Origin: JANFXS01 sp022791155
Lineage (GTDB): Bacteria; Bacillota; Clostridia; Lachnospirales; Anaerotignaceae
Assembly: GCA_949743895.1 (NCBI GenBank)
Contig: CATJUX010000073.1
Span: 1-64,000 of the forward strand
DNA length: 64,000 nt
Direction: 5' to 3'
The notes beneath the pieces are model-generated. The model did not search any database and had not been told where the DNA came from. It was given only the letters and a program-made list of their open reading frames with translations. Within the stretch, counting starts at the first letter, position 1. Every line of letters begins with the position of its first letter. A program made the translations under genes and the position numbers. This document shows, in pieces, positions 15,173-24,473 of this stretch.

Positions 15173-18100
15173 TCATTCCTTCTCCTCTTTGAATGTTATG
15201 AGCAGTTCTTCCTGAGCAACTCTGTCGCCTTCTTTGATATAAATTCTGTCAACAATTCCGTCTCTCATGGCAACAATTGAGGTTTCCATCTTCATTGCCT
15301 CAACAGTCATGAGTATGCTGTTCTTTTCAACTTTGTCGCCTTCTTTGACAATTATCTTGCCAACAGTTCCCGGTATAGGCGAACCAATCTGGTTTGGATT
15401 GCCTTTTTCAGCATTAAGCTTGTTGTCGGTGTTGACTTCAAGCTTTCTGTCCTGAACAGATATTTCGCGCATTATTCCGTTTATCTCAAACGTGAGCGCG
15501 CGAACGCCGTTTTCATTTGGCTCGCTCATGTCAACATATTTGATTATAACCTCTTTTCCCTCGCCAAGTGTCAGCGTTGTTTCCTCGCCTCTTGCCAAGC
15601 CATAAAAGAACACATGGCTTTCCAGTTTGGACACATCGTTATAATATTCAAGGTGCTGACAATAGTCGTCATAAACTTTGGGATAGAGCGCATAGCTCAA
15701 CATGTTTCTGTCGTTTATATTTTTTCCAGGAACATTTATGATTTCCTTCAAATGCTCTTTAATTTCATCAAAATTGGCTGGCGGAAGGCTTTTGCCCGCC
15801 CTTTCGGAAAGAGGCTTTTTCCCTTTGAGCACTATTTTTTGAAGTTCTTCGGGGAAACCGCCGTCAGGCTGACCAACCATTCCCATGAAATAGTCCACAA
15901 CAGAGTCGGGATATGAAAGTTCCCTTCCCTCTGTGAATATATTGTTTTTGTTTAAGCTGTTTTTAGACATAAATATGGCCAAATCTCCAACAATCTTTGC
16001 TGTAGGAGTCACTTTTATTATGTTCCCCAAAAGCTCATTGGCCTGTTTATAAAGCTCCTTAATTTCTTCAAAATTGTCGGCTGAACCCATTTCTCTGACC
16101 TGAGCCAAAAGATTTGAATATTGCCCGCCAGGGATTTCATATTTATATATTTCTGTGTTGGGCGATTTCATAGGGCTTTCAAAGTTTTTATAAATCAGCC
16201 TCACCCCGGCATAATATCTGCTCAACTGGGCAAGCTCGTCAGGGGCGAGGCCCGTGTCTCTTTCCTGCCCTCTCAGCGCCTCAACAACGGAATTCATTGA
16301 AGGCTGGCTTGTGAGGCTTGCCATGGATTCAATGGCTGTGTCCACAATGTCAATTCCGGCTTCAGCCGCCATGAGCAGCGCACTGACGCCATTTCCTGTG
16401 GAATCATGAGTGTGAAGATGAACAGGAATTTTAAGCTCTCTTTTGAGCGCTGCAAAAAGCTCTTTTGCCGCATATGGCTTGAGCAGGCCGGCCATGTCCT
16501 TGATGGCAAATATGTGACATCCAAGCGCTTCCAATTCTTTCGCCTTGTCAATATAATAATCAATTGTATATTTCTTTTCTTTTGGATCAAGTATATTGCC
16601 TGTGTAGCAAATTGCGCCCTCGACAATTTTTCCTGTTTTAAGGGCTTCTTCAACTGGCATTTTCATGTTTTCAATCCAGTTGAGGCTGTCAAAAATTCTG
16701 AAAACGTCAACGCCGCGTTCGGCGGCAATTTTGATGAAATGCGCCACAACATTGTCAGGATAGTTGCTATATCCAACGGCGTTTGACGCCCTAAGAAGCA
16801 TTTGTATGAGCGTGTTTGGCATGGCTTCTCTCAAAAACTCAAGGCGATCCCACGGGCTTTCCTTCAAGAAACGGTATGCCACATCAAATGTGGCGCCTCC
16901 CCACGCCTCAACTGAAAATGCATTCCGCATTATTTCATTTGTGGCCGGAGCCGCTTTCAAAAGATCAATTGTCCTCATGCGTGTTGCCATAAGCGACTGA
17001 TGAGCATCTCTCATGGAGGTGTCAGTGATATAAAGCTTCTTTTCTCTCATTATCTTTTGAGTGAATTCTTTCGCGCCAAGCTTGAGGAACTCGTCTCTTG
17101 CGCCATAAATTTTGTTGCCGCTTGTGGCCGGGGCGGTTATGCAGCCAATTGCTGGCTTTTCGCCATTGACATCATTGACAATTTTGTTGCCAATGAATTC
17201 GGCAATTCTTGTGGCCCTGTCGCGGCCCAAAGAAATTTGAAAAAGCTCTGGCGTTTCGCCAATGAATGTTGTTGTGCACTCTCCTTTGACAAATGTCTCG
17301 TTTTGAAGCACGTTTATCAAAAATGGTATGTTTGTTTTGACGCCGCGCACCCTTGTTTCTTTCAGCGCGCGCACACCTTTCTTAACAGCTGAGGCAAAAT
17401 TTCTGTCATATGATATTATTTTCACAAGAAGGCTGTCATAATATGGTGTGATTTCGGCGCCTGTATATGCCGTGCCGCCGTCAAGACGTATACCGTTTCC
17501 AGCCGCCGAACGGTAGACTGTTATCTTGCCTGTGTCTGGAAGGAAGCTGTTTGACGGGTCTTCTGTTGTCACCCTCATTTGAATTGCATAGCCACTGCAT
17601 TTCACGTCATCCTGGGAGCCAATGCCTATTTCCGGCGCGCTCAAAGGATAGCCCTCCTCAATGAGAATCTGGGCTTGAACAATGTCTATGCCGCTGACCA
17701 TTTCAGTCACAGTGTGCTCCACTTGTATTCTTGGGTTCATCTCTATGAAATAGTAGTTTTGATCGGAGTCAACAAGAAACTCAAGTGTTCCCGCATTTTT
17801 ATAGCCAACTCTTTTTGCAAGCTTCACAGCATCGGCAAATATCTTCTGCCGCACATCTTCTCTGATTGTAAACGCCGGTGCATATTCCACAACCTTTTGA
17901 TGACGGCGCTGCACAGAACAGTCCCTGTCAAAAAGGTGCACAATGTTTCCATATTTGTCACCCAATATTTGAACTTCTATGTGCTTTGGATCTTTGAGAT
18001 ATTTTTCAATGAATATTTTGTCATCTCCAAAAGCCTTTTTTGCCTCGTTGACAGCCTCTGCATATTCCCTTGGCATGTCTTTTTCACTGTTCACAATTCG

Positions 18101-18628
18101 CATTCCCCTGCCGCCGCCGCCGTTTGAGGCTTTGAGCATGACAGGATAGCCAACATTTCTGGCTGTTTCCATGACCTCGTCAATGTTTTTGAGTGCGTGA
18201 TCAATTCCGGGGATTATTGGCACGCCGCATTCAATGGCAATTTTTTTTGACGATATTTTGTCGCCCATTGCCTCCATTGTTTCCACGTCAGGGCCTATAA
18301 AAGCGATCCCCGCTTTTTTGCACGCCCGCACAAAATCAGGGTTTTCAGAAAGAAAGCCATATCCAGGGTGTATTGCATCAACCTCTTTGTCTTTTGCTAT
18401 TTTTATTATTTTTCTAATATCAAGATAGGCATCAACCGGGCCCGCTGTCTGATCCAGCTCATATGATTCATCTGTTTTTGTTCTAAACAGCGAATATCTG
18501 TCTTCCTTTGAGAAAATGCCAACTGTGCGTATGTCAAGTTCATTCAACGCTCTGTAAACACGTATTGCAATTTCGCCTCTGTTGGCAACAAGAACTTTCT
18601 TAAACTTTTTTATGTTCACTTCCTGCAA
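15173..18628 (-). CDS. pyc: pyruvate carboxylase
   Basis: 1151 residues, the normal full length. It carboxylates pyruvate to oxaloacetate using ATP and biotin. Order: biotin carboxylase with ATP grasp (about 10-460, GGGGRGMRIV loop, EMNPRIQVEHTVTE), carboxyltransferase (about 530-800, DTSMRDAHQSL and HLHTHDSTGNG metal site), the PYC/OADA region, and a C-terminal biotinyl domain with the biotin lysine in VEAMKMET (about 1112). The start is TTG at 18628 behind GGAGGG. A good promoter lies at 18724-18752. It supplies oxaloacetate for amino-acid synthesis and fermentative C4 flow. Confidence 0.98.
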   Translation of the reverse strand: MQEVNIKKFKKVLVANRGEIAIRVYRALNELDIRTVGIFSKEDRYSLFRTKTDESYELDQTAGPVDAYLDIRKIIKIAKDKEVDAIHPGYGFLSENPDFVRACKKAGIAFIGPDVETMEAMGDKISSKKIAIECGVPIIPGIDHALKNIDEVMETARNVGYPVMLKASNGGGGRGMRIVNSEKDMPREYAEAVNEAKKAFGDDKIFIEKYLKDPKHIEVQILGDKYGNIVHLFDRDCSVQRRHQKVVEYAPAFTIREDVRQKIFADAVKLAKRVGYKNAGTLEFLVDSDQNYYFIEMNPRIQVEHTVTEMVSGIDIVQAQILIEEGYPLSAPEIGIGSQDDVKCSGYAIQMRVTTEDPSNSFLPDTGKITVYRSAAGNGIRLDGGTAYTGAEITPYYDSLLVKIISYDRNFASAVKKGVRALKETRVRGVKTNIPFLINVLQNETFVKGECTTTFIGETPELFQISLGRDRATRIAEFIGNKIVNDVNGEKPAIGCITAPATSGNKIYGARDEFLKLGAKEFTQKIMREKKLYITDTSMRDAHQSLMATRMRTIDLLKAAPATNEIMRNAFSVEAWGGATFDVAYRFLKESPWDRLEFLREAMPNTLIQMLLRASNAVGYSNYPDNVVAHFIKIAAERGVDVFRIFDSLNWIENMKMPVEEALKTGKIVEGAICYTGNILDPKEKKYTIDYYIDKAKELEALGCHIFAIKDMAGLLKPYAAKELFAALKRELKIPVHLHTHDSTGNGVSALLMAAEAGIDIVDTAIESMASLTSQPSMNSVVEALRGQERDTGLAPDELAQLSRYYAGVRLIYKNFESPMKSPNTEIYKYEIPGGQYSNLLAQVREMGSADNFEEIKELYKQANELLGNIIKVTPTAKIVGDLAIFMSKNSLNKNNIFTEGRELSYPDSVVDYFMGMVGQPDGGFPEELQKIVLKGKKPLSERAGKSLPPANFDEIKEHLKEIINVPGKNINDRNMLSYALYPKVYDDYCQHLEYYNDVSKLESHVFFYGLARGEETTLTLGEGKEVIIKYVDMSEPNENGVRALTFEINGIMREISVQDRKLEVNTDNKLNAEKGNPNQIGSPIPGTVGKIIVKEGDKVEKNSILMTVEAMKMETSIVAMRDGIVDRIYIKEGDRVAQEELLITFKEEKE

Positions 18629-18723
18629 GTTTTTCCCTCCTGTTTCAAAAGTCTTTTTTCAGCTCACGGAACAAAATTTCATCACAACATAGTCTCAAAC
18701 ATTTCCATGAACACTTTCAATAC

Positions 18724-18752
18724 ATTATATAATAGCTTAAAGCATTAGTAAA
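18724..18752 (-). promoter_or_regulatory. pyc promoter
   Basis: On the minus strand TTTACT (18752-18747), a 17-bp spacer and TATAAT (18729-18724) lie about 95 bp before the pyc start codon. Confidence 0.65.
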
Positions 18753-18810
18753 CTATATTTTATTTACACCAGATATAAGTTTTGTTTATATATTGTGCGT
18801 TTTTCATATA

Positions 18811-20196
18811 TTAATTATGTTCCTCAAACACATATGATATAACTTCCATAATATAGCGGCACTGTATAATATTTATATTTCCGTCAATTTTTGGCTTTGC
18901 ATCTGAAACCGCTGTATAAACTTTTCTAAACCCCATGCGGCTCAATTCCTTTATCCTTTGCTCCTGTCCGGGAACTTTTTTCAACTCTCCAGTGAGCCCC
19001 ACATCTGCTATAAACGCTGTGGAGCCGCTTATCGGCTTGTTGAACACAGATGAAGCTATGCACATGATCACAGCGAGGTTTGAGGCTTGTTCCTTCAGCC
19101 TGAGGCCGCCGGCCGTTTTGATGACAACGTTTTTGTCTGAAAGGTTTATTTTGCATCTTTGCTCCATTATTGATATAAGCGTGTTGAGCTGCTCTCTTTT
19201 CAGCGCCTCGCCAATGCGCGAAGGATATGGCATATAGCTTCTGCTCACAAGGCTTTCAATTTCAGCTATAACCGGCCTGCTTCCTTCCCTCACAACGGTT
19301 ATTGCACTTCCAGAAACCTCCTCGCCCTCTTCCCTCTTTGTCACAAAATATTCTGACGGATTGTCAATCGAAATCAAGCCCTTTTCTGTCATTGAAAAAA
19401 AGCCCATTTCACCCGTGCTTCCAAAGCGGTTTTTTGTTGCCGAAATGCTTCTCAGCTGTTCATCATTGTCACCATCAAGTATAAGCACTGTGTCGGCCAG
19501 GTGCTCAAGCGCTCTCAGCCCCGCAAGCTCGTCATTTTTGTTCATCTGCCCTATAATCATAACAGCTGTGCTTTTCATTCTGCCTTTGGCAATGCGAACC
19601 AATTCACCGGCGCATTCCATTGTCTGTGTTGGGTTGCCGGCGCGCGCCGGAAGAAAGGCGTTCAATGTGAATGTTTGTATGCTGTCAATAACAACAAAAT
19701 CCGCCAGTGTTTCGGCAGAAGCATTCAAAACATTGTCAAGACATGTGTCAGATATAATAAATATGTTTTCACTTATATTGTCTAATATTCTGTCTGCACG
19801 GCTTTTGATTTGGCTTTCACTCTCCTCGCCACTGGCATAAAGCACATTGAACCCCTTTTCGGCAATGTCATTGCATATGGCAAGTGAAAGAGTGCTCTTT
19901 CCAACGCCAGGAGGCGACGACAATATTGTCACAGAATCCTTCACAATTCCGCCGCCCATAACTCTGTTAAATTCGTTTATGGAAGTGACAATTCTTTCAC
20001 TGGAACTTGTTTCAACATTTTTGAGCCTCTCTGCTCCTCGCATGTTTTCACGAGGCACAATCGTTTTCCCCGCGGAATTTGTCTGTTCATTGAATTCTTC
20101 AAACGTGTTATATTGCTTGCATTTATAACAAACTCCCATCCAACGCGGGCTTTTGTTGCCACAGTTAGAACACACATAAATCTTCTTTTCTTTCAT
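18811..20196 (-). CDS. radA: DNA repair protein RadA
   Basis: 461 residues. An N-terminal C4 zinc finger (CSNCGNKSPRWMGVCYKC, about 9-26) precedes a RecA-like ATPase with Walker A SSPPGVGKST (about 95-104). The RadA-specific KNRFG motif is followed by a Lon-type C-terminal domain. It drives branch migration of recombination intermediates. The start is ATG 20196 with GGAGGA upstream; the longer frame to 20271 reads through a hairpin. That structured hairpin with a T run (20208-20288) lies right before the ribosome-binding site. Confidence 0.95.
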   Translation of the reverse strand: MKEKKIYVCSNCGNKSPRWMGVCYKCKQYNTFEEFNEQTNSAGKTIVPRENMRGAERLKNVETSSSERIVTSINEFNRVMGGGIVKDSVTILSSPPGVGKSTLSLAICNDIAEKGFNVLYASGEESESQIKSRADRILDNISENIFIISDTCLDNVLNASAETLADFVVIDSIQTFTLNAFLPARAGNPTQTMECAGELVRIAKGRMKSTAVMIIGQMNKNDELAGLRALEHLADTVLILDGDNDEQLRSISATKNRFGSTGEMGFFSMTEKGLISIDNPSEYFVTKREEGEEVSGSAITVVREGSRPVIAEIESLVSRSYMPYPSRIGEALKREQLNTLISIMEQRCKINLSDKNVVIKTAGGLRLKEQASNLAVIMCIASSVFNKPISGSTAFIADVGLTGELKKVPGQEQRIKELSRMGFRKVYTAVSDAKPKIDGNINIIQCRYIMEVISYVFEEHN

Positions 20197-20207
20197 TGCT
20201 TCCTCCA

Positions 20208-20288
20208 AAAAAATGCCCCGCTTTCGGGAAAGAGCTTTCAGCCTGTGCCCTTCCTTCGGCACAATCAGCACTTTTCCCCGAGCGGGGC
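20208..20288 (-). terminator. long branched hairpin with T run before radA
   Basis: On the minus strand GCCCCGCT (20288-20281) pairs with AGCGGGGC (20223-20216). An inner CGGG/CCCG stem and an apical TGTGCC/GGCACA stem lie inside. The outer stem is followed by A then seven T residues, then GGAGGA of radA. It can act as terminator of the gene ending at 20303 or as an attenuator of radA. Confidence 0.7.
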
Positions 20289-20302
20289 CAAAAATTCATT
20301 GT

Positions 20303-20716
20303 TCAGTTTGCCTTCTCAAGGATAATGTTTTTTGCGCTGTTTTTCACATCAACGCTGAAATCCACTTTCCCTGACACATTGCCGCTCACGCGGCCAACAT
20401 TAAAATCATCAACAAACACTCTATATTCAGCTTCAGGCTCAAGCTCCATTGTGACATGAATGTTGTCTTCGCCCTCAAGAGTGAAAGAAACCTTTTTTTC
20501 GTTCATAACAAGGTTATGTATTGCTGCTCCTGGGACAGTCTCCAAAAGCAGTTTGCTGTTCTTTTCAAGCCTGGTAATTTCATTATATGTTTTAACGTAA
20601 TACAAATCGCCGTCAACTTCAAAATCAACAACTTTTCTCTTGCTTTCCGTCAGGTAGTTACCAAAGCTAATTGCACCGTTTTCCTCAACTCTGATAAATT
20701 CTTCTATAACCGACAT
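20303..20716 (-). CDS. small conserved protein (often labelled 'endosialidase' in Lachnospirales)
   Basis: 137 residues. It starts MSVIEEFIRVEENGAISFGNY and continues with beta-strand-rich sequence that reads like two small beta domains. Similar short proteins in Lachnospirales carry the label endosialidase, but I see no catalytic residues and would not infer that activity. There is no signal peptide or membrane segment. The start is ATG 20716 with GGGAGG upstream; the frame extends to 20878 without support and would overlap the next gene. The branched terminator at 20208-20288 follows. Confidence 0.7.
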   Translation of the reverse strand: MSVIEEFIRVEENGAISFGNYLTESKRKVVDFEVDGDLYYVKTYNEITRLEKNSKLLLETVPGAAIHNLVMNEKKVSFTLEGEDNIHVTMELEPEAEYRVFVDDFNVGRVSGNVSGKVDFSVDVKNSAKNIILEKAN

Positions 20717-20840
20717 TTGCTGTGCCTCCCTGTTTTTTATGAATATACAAAAATATACTCCAATGTTATTATACCAATTTTTTGTGTTTTTGTATATAAC
20801 AAAAAAATGAAATTTTCTGCCGGGAAGAACAGGCGCAAAA

Positions 20841-21518
20841 TCATTTTGAGGGTATAAACGGCCCAAGAGCACTGACAACCTTAGAAATTGGCATTGTTTG
20901 AAGCATTATTTTTCCCGGGCCTTTCACAAGTGTGTTGAAAACGCCCTCGCCGCCAAAAAGCATGTTTTTGACGCCTGGCACTGCCACAATTTCAATCGAA
21001 CAGCTTTCGCTCATTCCCGCCAAATATCCAGTGTCAACAACCATTGTTTCACCGGCGGCGAGCTCATATTCAATCACAGCGCCGTCAATTTCAATGAAAG
21101 CAGTTCCGTTGCCTGAAAGCTTTTGCATTATAAAACCCTCGCCGCCAAAAAAAGCCGCCCCAATTTTTTTCTGAAAAAAAACTGAAAGCTGAACGCCCTC
21201 CTCAGCGGCCAAAAATGCGCTTTTTTGAACAACAAAGCCGTTGCCTGGTGATATTTCAAGCGCACGTATCGACCCTGGAAAGCTTGAAGCAAAAGCAATC
21301 ATCCCTTCGCCACCTGTTGAAGAATATCTGTTTTGAAAAAATGCCTCGCCGGAAAACGTTCTTCCAATTGCTTTTTTCAAGCCGCCATTTGCTGTTGTTT
21401 CCATTTTCATGTTTTGGCTCATCCAGCACATGGCGCCCTTTTCAGTTATCATTGTTTCGCCAGGCGCAAGTGTGCATTCAACAACCGGAAGGTTGCCGCC
21501 CATTATGTCATATTTCAT
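20841..21518 (-). CDS. TIGR00266/AIM24 family protein
   Basis: 225 residues of repeated beta-strands. The motifs MITEKGAMCWMS (about 23-34), FFQNRYSS, GGEGFIMQKLSGNGTAFIE and GETMVVDTGYLAGM are typical of the TIGR00266 (AIM24-like) family. The bacterial function is unknown; yeast AIM24 is mitochondrial. Gly-Gly-Glu-Gly turns repeat three times. The start is ATG 21518 behind AAGGAGATGACAAA. It lies upstream of the 137-residue gene on the same strand. Confidence 0.85.
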   Translation of the reverse strand: MKYDIMGGNLPVVECTLAPGETMITEKGAMCWMSQNMKMETTANGGLKKAIGRTFSGEAFFQNRYSSTGGEGMIAFASSFPGSIRALEISPGNGFVVQKSAFLAAEEGVQLSVFFQKKIGAAFFGGEGFIMQKLSGNGTAFIEIDGAVIEYELAAGETMVVDTGYLAGMSESCSIEIVAVPGVKNMLFGGEGVFNTLVKGPGKIMLQTMPISKVVSALGPFIPSK

Positions 21519-21597
21519 TTTGTCATCTCCTTTTGTAAATTTGTATAATAAATCTGTTTGCCAGATTTTGAGTTGCATTCAGTAAATATATTGCTTA

Positions 21598-21697
21598 AGC
21601 CCGCGTTTTCAACGCTCTTGTTCCCTCTCTCGCTTCGCTCTTTCCTGAACAACTATTAAACGAACGGCCCTTTCGGCCCCTTCCTTTAATAGGGTCT
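21598..21697. repeat. palindromic direct repeat, copy 1
   Basis: A 100-bp unit repeated at 21738-21837 with three mismatches. It contains CTATTAAA...TTTAATAG as an outer stem (21652-21659 and 21684-21691) around a GGCC-CTTTC-GGCC inner stem. A GCGAAGC palindromic stretch lies to its left. The two copies start 140 bp apart. Confidence 0.9.
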
Positions 21698-21737
21698 TTG
21701 TTCATTCGTAAATTTGCTTCTCAAATTTACTCTTGTC

Positions 21738-21837
21738 AGCCCGCGTTTCCAACGCTCTTGTTCCCTCTTTCGCTTCGCTCTTTCCTGAACAACTATTAAA
21801 TGAACGGCCCTTTCGGCCCCTTCCTTTAATAGGGTCT
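21738..21837. repeat. palindromic direct repeat, copy 2
   Basis: Second copy of the 100-bp unit, identical to copy 1 except at three positions. The 40-bp spacer between copies holds its own AAATTTGCTTCTCAAATTT inverted repeat. The pair lies between the AIM24-like gene and clpC. No transposase or target duplication is visible, so it is more like a REP/MITE-type dispersed element than an insertion sequence. Confidence 0.9.
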
Positions 21838-21956
21838 GACACATACTATACCACAAAAAACGGTAGATATTATTTCTGTTTTCATAAAAATTCCTTAATA
21901 TTTCAAAATCTGCACCAAACTTTTGCAATCTGGCACACATCATGCCAAATCAAAAA

Positions 21957-21987
21957 ATCCCCAAACCATTTCAATATGTTTGGGGAT
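21957..21987 (-). terminator. terminator of mcsA-mcsB-clpC
   Basis: On the minus strand ATCCCCAAAC (21966-21957 side) and GTTTGGGGAT form a perfect 10-bp stem with an 11-nt loop, followed by TTTTTGATTT. It lies 10 bp after the clpC stop. Confidence 0.9.
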
Positions 21988-21996
21988 AATTATATA

Positions 21997-24450
21997 TCAC
22001 TTTTCTAAAGCAACCGTCTTTTTGCCAATCTCAATTTTTCCATCAACAGCTTTGACAATTGCCGTGTCTCCCTTCGCAAACTTCCCTTCAAGGAAGCTTT
22101 CGGCAAATGCATCTTCAATTTTGCTTTGAAGCGCTCTTCTCAGCGGCCTTGCGCCATATGCTGGATCAAACCCTGTTTCGGCAATGAAGCTTATTGCAGA
22201 ATCGTCAAACTCAACTGTTATGTCCATGTTTTCTTTTGTTCTCGCAACAATTTCATTTGACATAAGTTTGACAATGTCCTTCACATTTTCCTCGTTGAGC
22301 GCATGAAAAACTATTATGTCGTCAATCCTGTTTATAAACTCTGGCTTAAACAGATGTTTAACTTCATCCATAACATTCTTTTTCATGTCCTCATAATTTT
22401 TTTGGCTGTCACTGCCTGATGTAAAGCCAAGTTTTTTAGGCTCCACAATGTTTCTTGCCCCGGCATTTGATGTCATTATTATAACTGTGTTTTTGAAATC
22501 AACTTTTCTTCCCTGTGCGTCAGTTATGTGTCCGTCGTCAAGAACTTGAAGAAGTATGTTGAAAACATCTGGCGAGGCCTTTTCAATTTCATCAAAAAGA
22601 ACAACCGAATATGGCTTTCTTCTGACTTTTTCGCTCAGCTGTCCGCCCTCGTCATACCCCACATATCCAGGAGGAGAGCCAATCATTTTGGAAACACTGT
22701 GTTTTTCCATATATTCACTCATGTCAATCCTTATAATCGAGTTTTCGTCACCAAACAGAACTTCTGCAAGCGCTTTTGAAAGCTCTGTTTTTCCAACGCC
22801 TGTTGGCCCCAAAAAGAGAAATGAACCAATTGGGCGTTTTGGATCCTTGAGGCCAACTCTTCCACGGCGGATTGCCTTGCTTATGGCCTCAACGGCCTCA
22901 TTTTGGCCAATCACCCTTTCATGAAGAAGTTTTTCCATGTTCATGAGCCTTTGACCTTCTTCCTCCTGTATGCTTCTCACAGGAATCCCTGTCCAACTGC
23001 TCACAACATCTGCAATTTCGTTTTCTGTCACTGAAAGTTCTTTTCCGGTGTTCTTGTTTTCCCATTCCTTTTTCGCCTCATCAAGCTGGGCTTTCAGGCT
23101 GTGTTGTTCCTTTTTGACCAAAGCAGCTTTTTCAAAATCCTCTGTTTTTATGGCTTCTTCTTTTTCTTTTTCAAGAGCCTCAATCTTCTTTTCAAGCTCT
23201 TTCACGCCAGAAGGCGCTGTGTAGTTTGCAAGCCGAACTTTTGATGCCGCTTCATCAATGAGGTCAATTGCTTTGTCTGGAAGAAATCTGTCGGTGATGT
23301 AACGCGCACTCATTTTGACAGCCGCCTCTATGGCTTCATCGGTGATTCCAACACGGTGATGTGCTTCATATTTGTCTCTAAGGCCATAAAGCATTTTGAC
23401 AGCGTCTTCTTCAGAAGGCTCCTCAACCTTGACAGGCTGAAACCTTCTTTCAAGTGCCGCGTCTTTTTCAATATATTTTCTATATTCTTCAAGTGTTGTT
23501 GCGCCAATGAGCTGTATTTCTCCTCTCGCAAGAGAAGGCTTAAGTATGTTTGAGGCATCAATTGCGCCTTCGGCGCCGCCGGCGCCAATGATTGTGTGTA
23601 TCTCATCAATGAACAGTATGACATTTCCGTCTTTCCTCACTTCATCAATGACACTTTTGATTCTTTCCTCAAATTCACCTCTATATTTTGAGCCGGCTAT
23701 GATTGATGAAAGTTCAAGACACACAACTCTTTTGTTTTTCAATATCTCCGGTATGTCGCCTTTGGCTATCTTCTGAGCAAGCCCTTCGGCTATGGCCGTT
23801 TTTCCAACGCCCGGATCTCCAACAAGGCAAGGATTGTTTTTTGTCCTTCTTGTCAAAATTTGTATAACACGCTCAATTTCACTGTCACGCCCTATTATCG
23901 GGTCAAACTTGTCATCAACAGCCATTTGCGTGAAATCACGGCTGTATTTGTCAAGAGTTGGTGTTGACGTGTTCCCCGCTGGCCGCTGCTGTCCCAGTCC
24001 TGCCGCCATGCCGGGATTTTCGCCCTCGCCAAGCATTTTCAATATGTCTTCAAACATACGCTGAAGATTGGCTCCAAGGCTCAAAAGAATTTTCACAGCA
24101 AAACAATCTCTTTCGTTGAGAAGCGCCATGAGCATATGTTCTGTGCCAACATAGCCGCTTTTCATGTTGACTGCTTCCTGAACGCTTCTGTCAAGTATTC
24201 TTTTGACTCTCGGCGTGTATCCTTCCACAATTGTTCCTTCAATTCCATGCCCAAGCTCTTCATTGACTTTTTCAAATATATCACTGTGGCTTATGCCCTG
24301 ACTTTCAATTGCCTTTGCCGAAACACTGTCATTGACGCCGGAAAGGCCCAGCAATATATGTTCCGTTCCTATATAGTCATGTCCAAGCCTCTCGGCACAT
24401 TCATGTGCCTTTTGAATGGCCTCCTGGGCTTTTTGTGTGAATCTTTGCAT
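21997..24450 (-). CDS. clpC: ATP-dependent Clp protease ATPase subunit ClpC
   Basis: 817 residues, standard for ClpC. Order: double Clp-N repeat (about 1-145), AAA+ domain 1 with Walker A GDPGVGKTAI (about 211-220), a middle domain with UVR-like coiled coil (about 415-465), and AAA+ domain 2 with Walker A GPTGVGKTEL (about 551-560). A C-terminal D2-small domain follows. It unfolds McsB-marked and adaptor-bound proteins for ClpP. Strong AAGGAGGTTTTGAGTT precedes the ATG. It is the last gene of the mcsA-mcsB-clpC operon. Confidence 0.97.
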   Translation of the reverse strand: MQRFTQKAQEAIQKAHECAERLGHDYIGTEHILLGLSGVNDSVSAKAIESQGISHSDIFEKVNEELGHGIEGTIVEGYTPRVKRILDRSVQEAVNMKSGYVGTEHMLMALLNERDCFAVKILLSLGANLQRMFEDILKMLGEGENPGMAAGLGQQRPAGNTSTPTLDKYSRDFTQMAVDDKFDPIIGRDSEIERVIQILTRRTKNNPCLVGDPGVGKTAIAEGLAQKIAKGDIPEILKNKRVVCLELSSIIAGSKYRGEFEERIKSVIDEVRKDGNVILFIDEIHTIIGAGGAEGAIDASNILKPSLARGEIQLIGATTLEEYRKYIEKDAALERRFQPVKVEEPSEEDAVKMLYGLRDKYEAHHRVGITDEAIEAAVKMSARYITDRFLPDKAIDLIDEAASKVRLANYTAPSGVKELEKKIEALEKEKEEAIKTEDFEKAALVKKEQHSLKAQLDEAKKEWENKNTGKELSVTENEIADVVSSWTGIPVRSIQEEEGQRLMNMEKLLHERVIGQNEAVEAISKAIRRGRVGLKDPKRPIGSFLFLGPTGVGKTELSKALAEVLFGDENSIIRIDMSEYMEKHSVSKMIGSPPGYVGYDEGGQLSEKVRRKPYSVVLFDEIEKASPDVFNILLQVLDDGHITDAQGRKVDFKNTVIIMTSNAGARNIVEPKKLGFTSGSDSQKNYEDMKKNVMDEVKHLFKPEFINRIDDIIVFHALNEENVKDIVKLMSNEIVARTKENMDITVEFDDSAISFIAETGFDPAYGARPLRRALQSKIEDAFAESFLEGKFAKGDTAIVKAVDGKIEIGKKTVALEK

Positions 24451-24473
24451 AACTCAAAACCTCCTTCAAGGGT

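Noticed and set aside
21686..21943. 85-codon minus-strand frame across the tandem repeat
   Set aside because: The translation (Glu/Arg/Lys-rich) is produced by the palindromic repeat; no ribosome-binding site.
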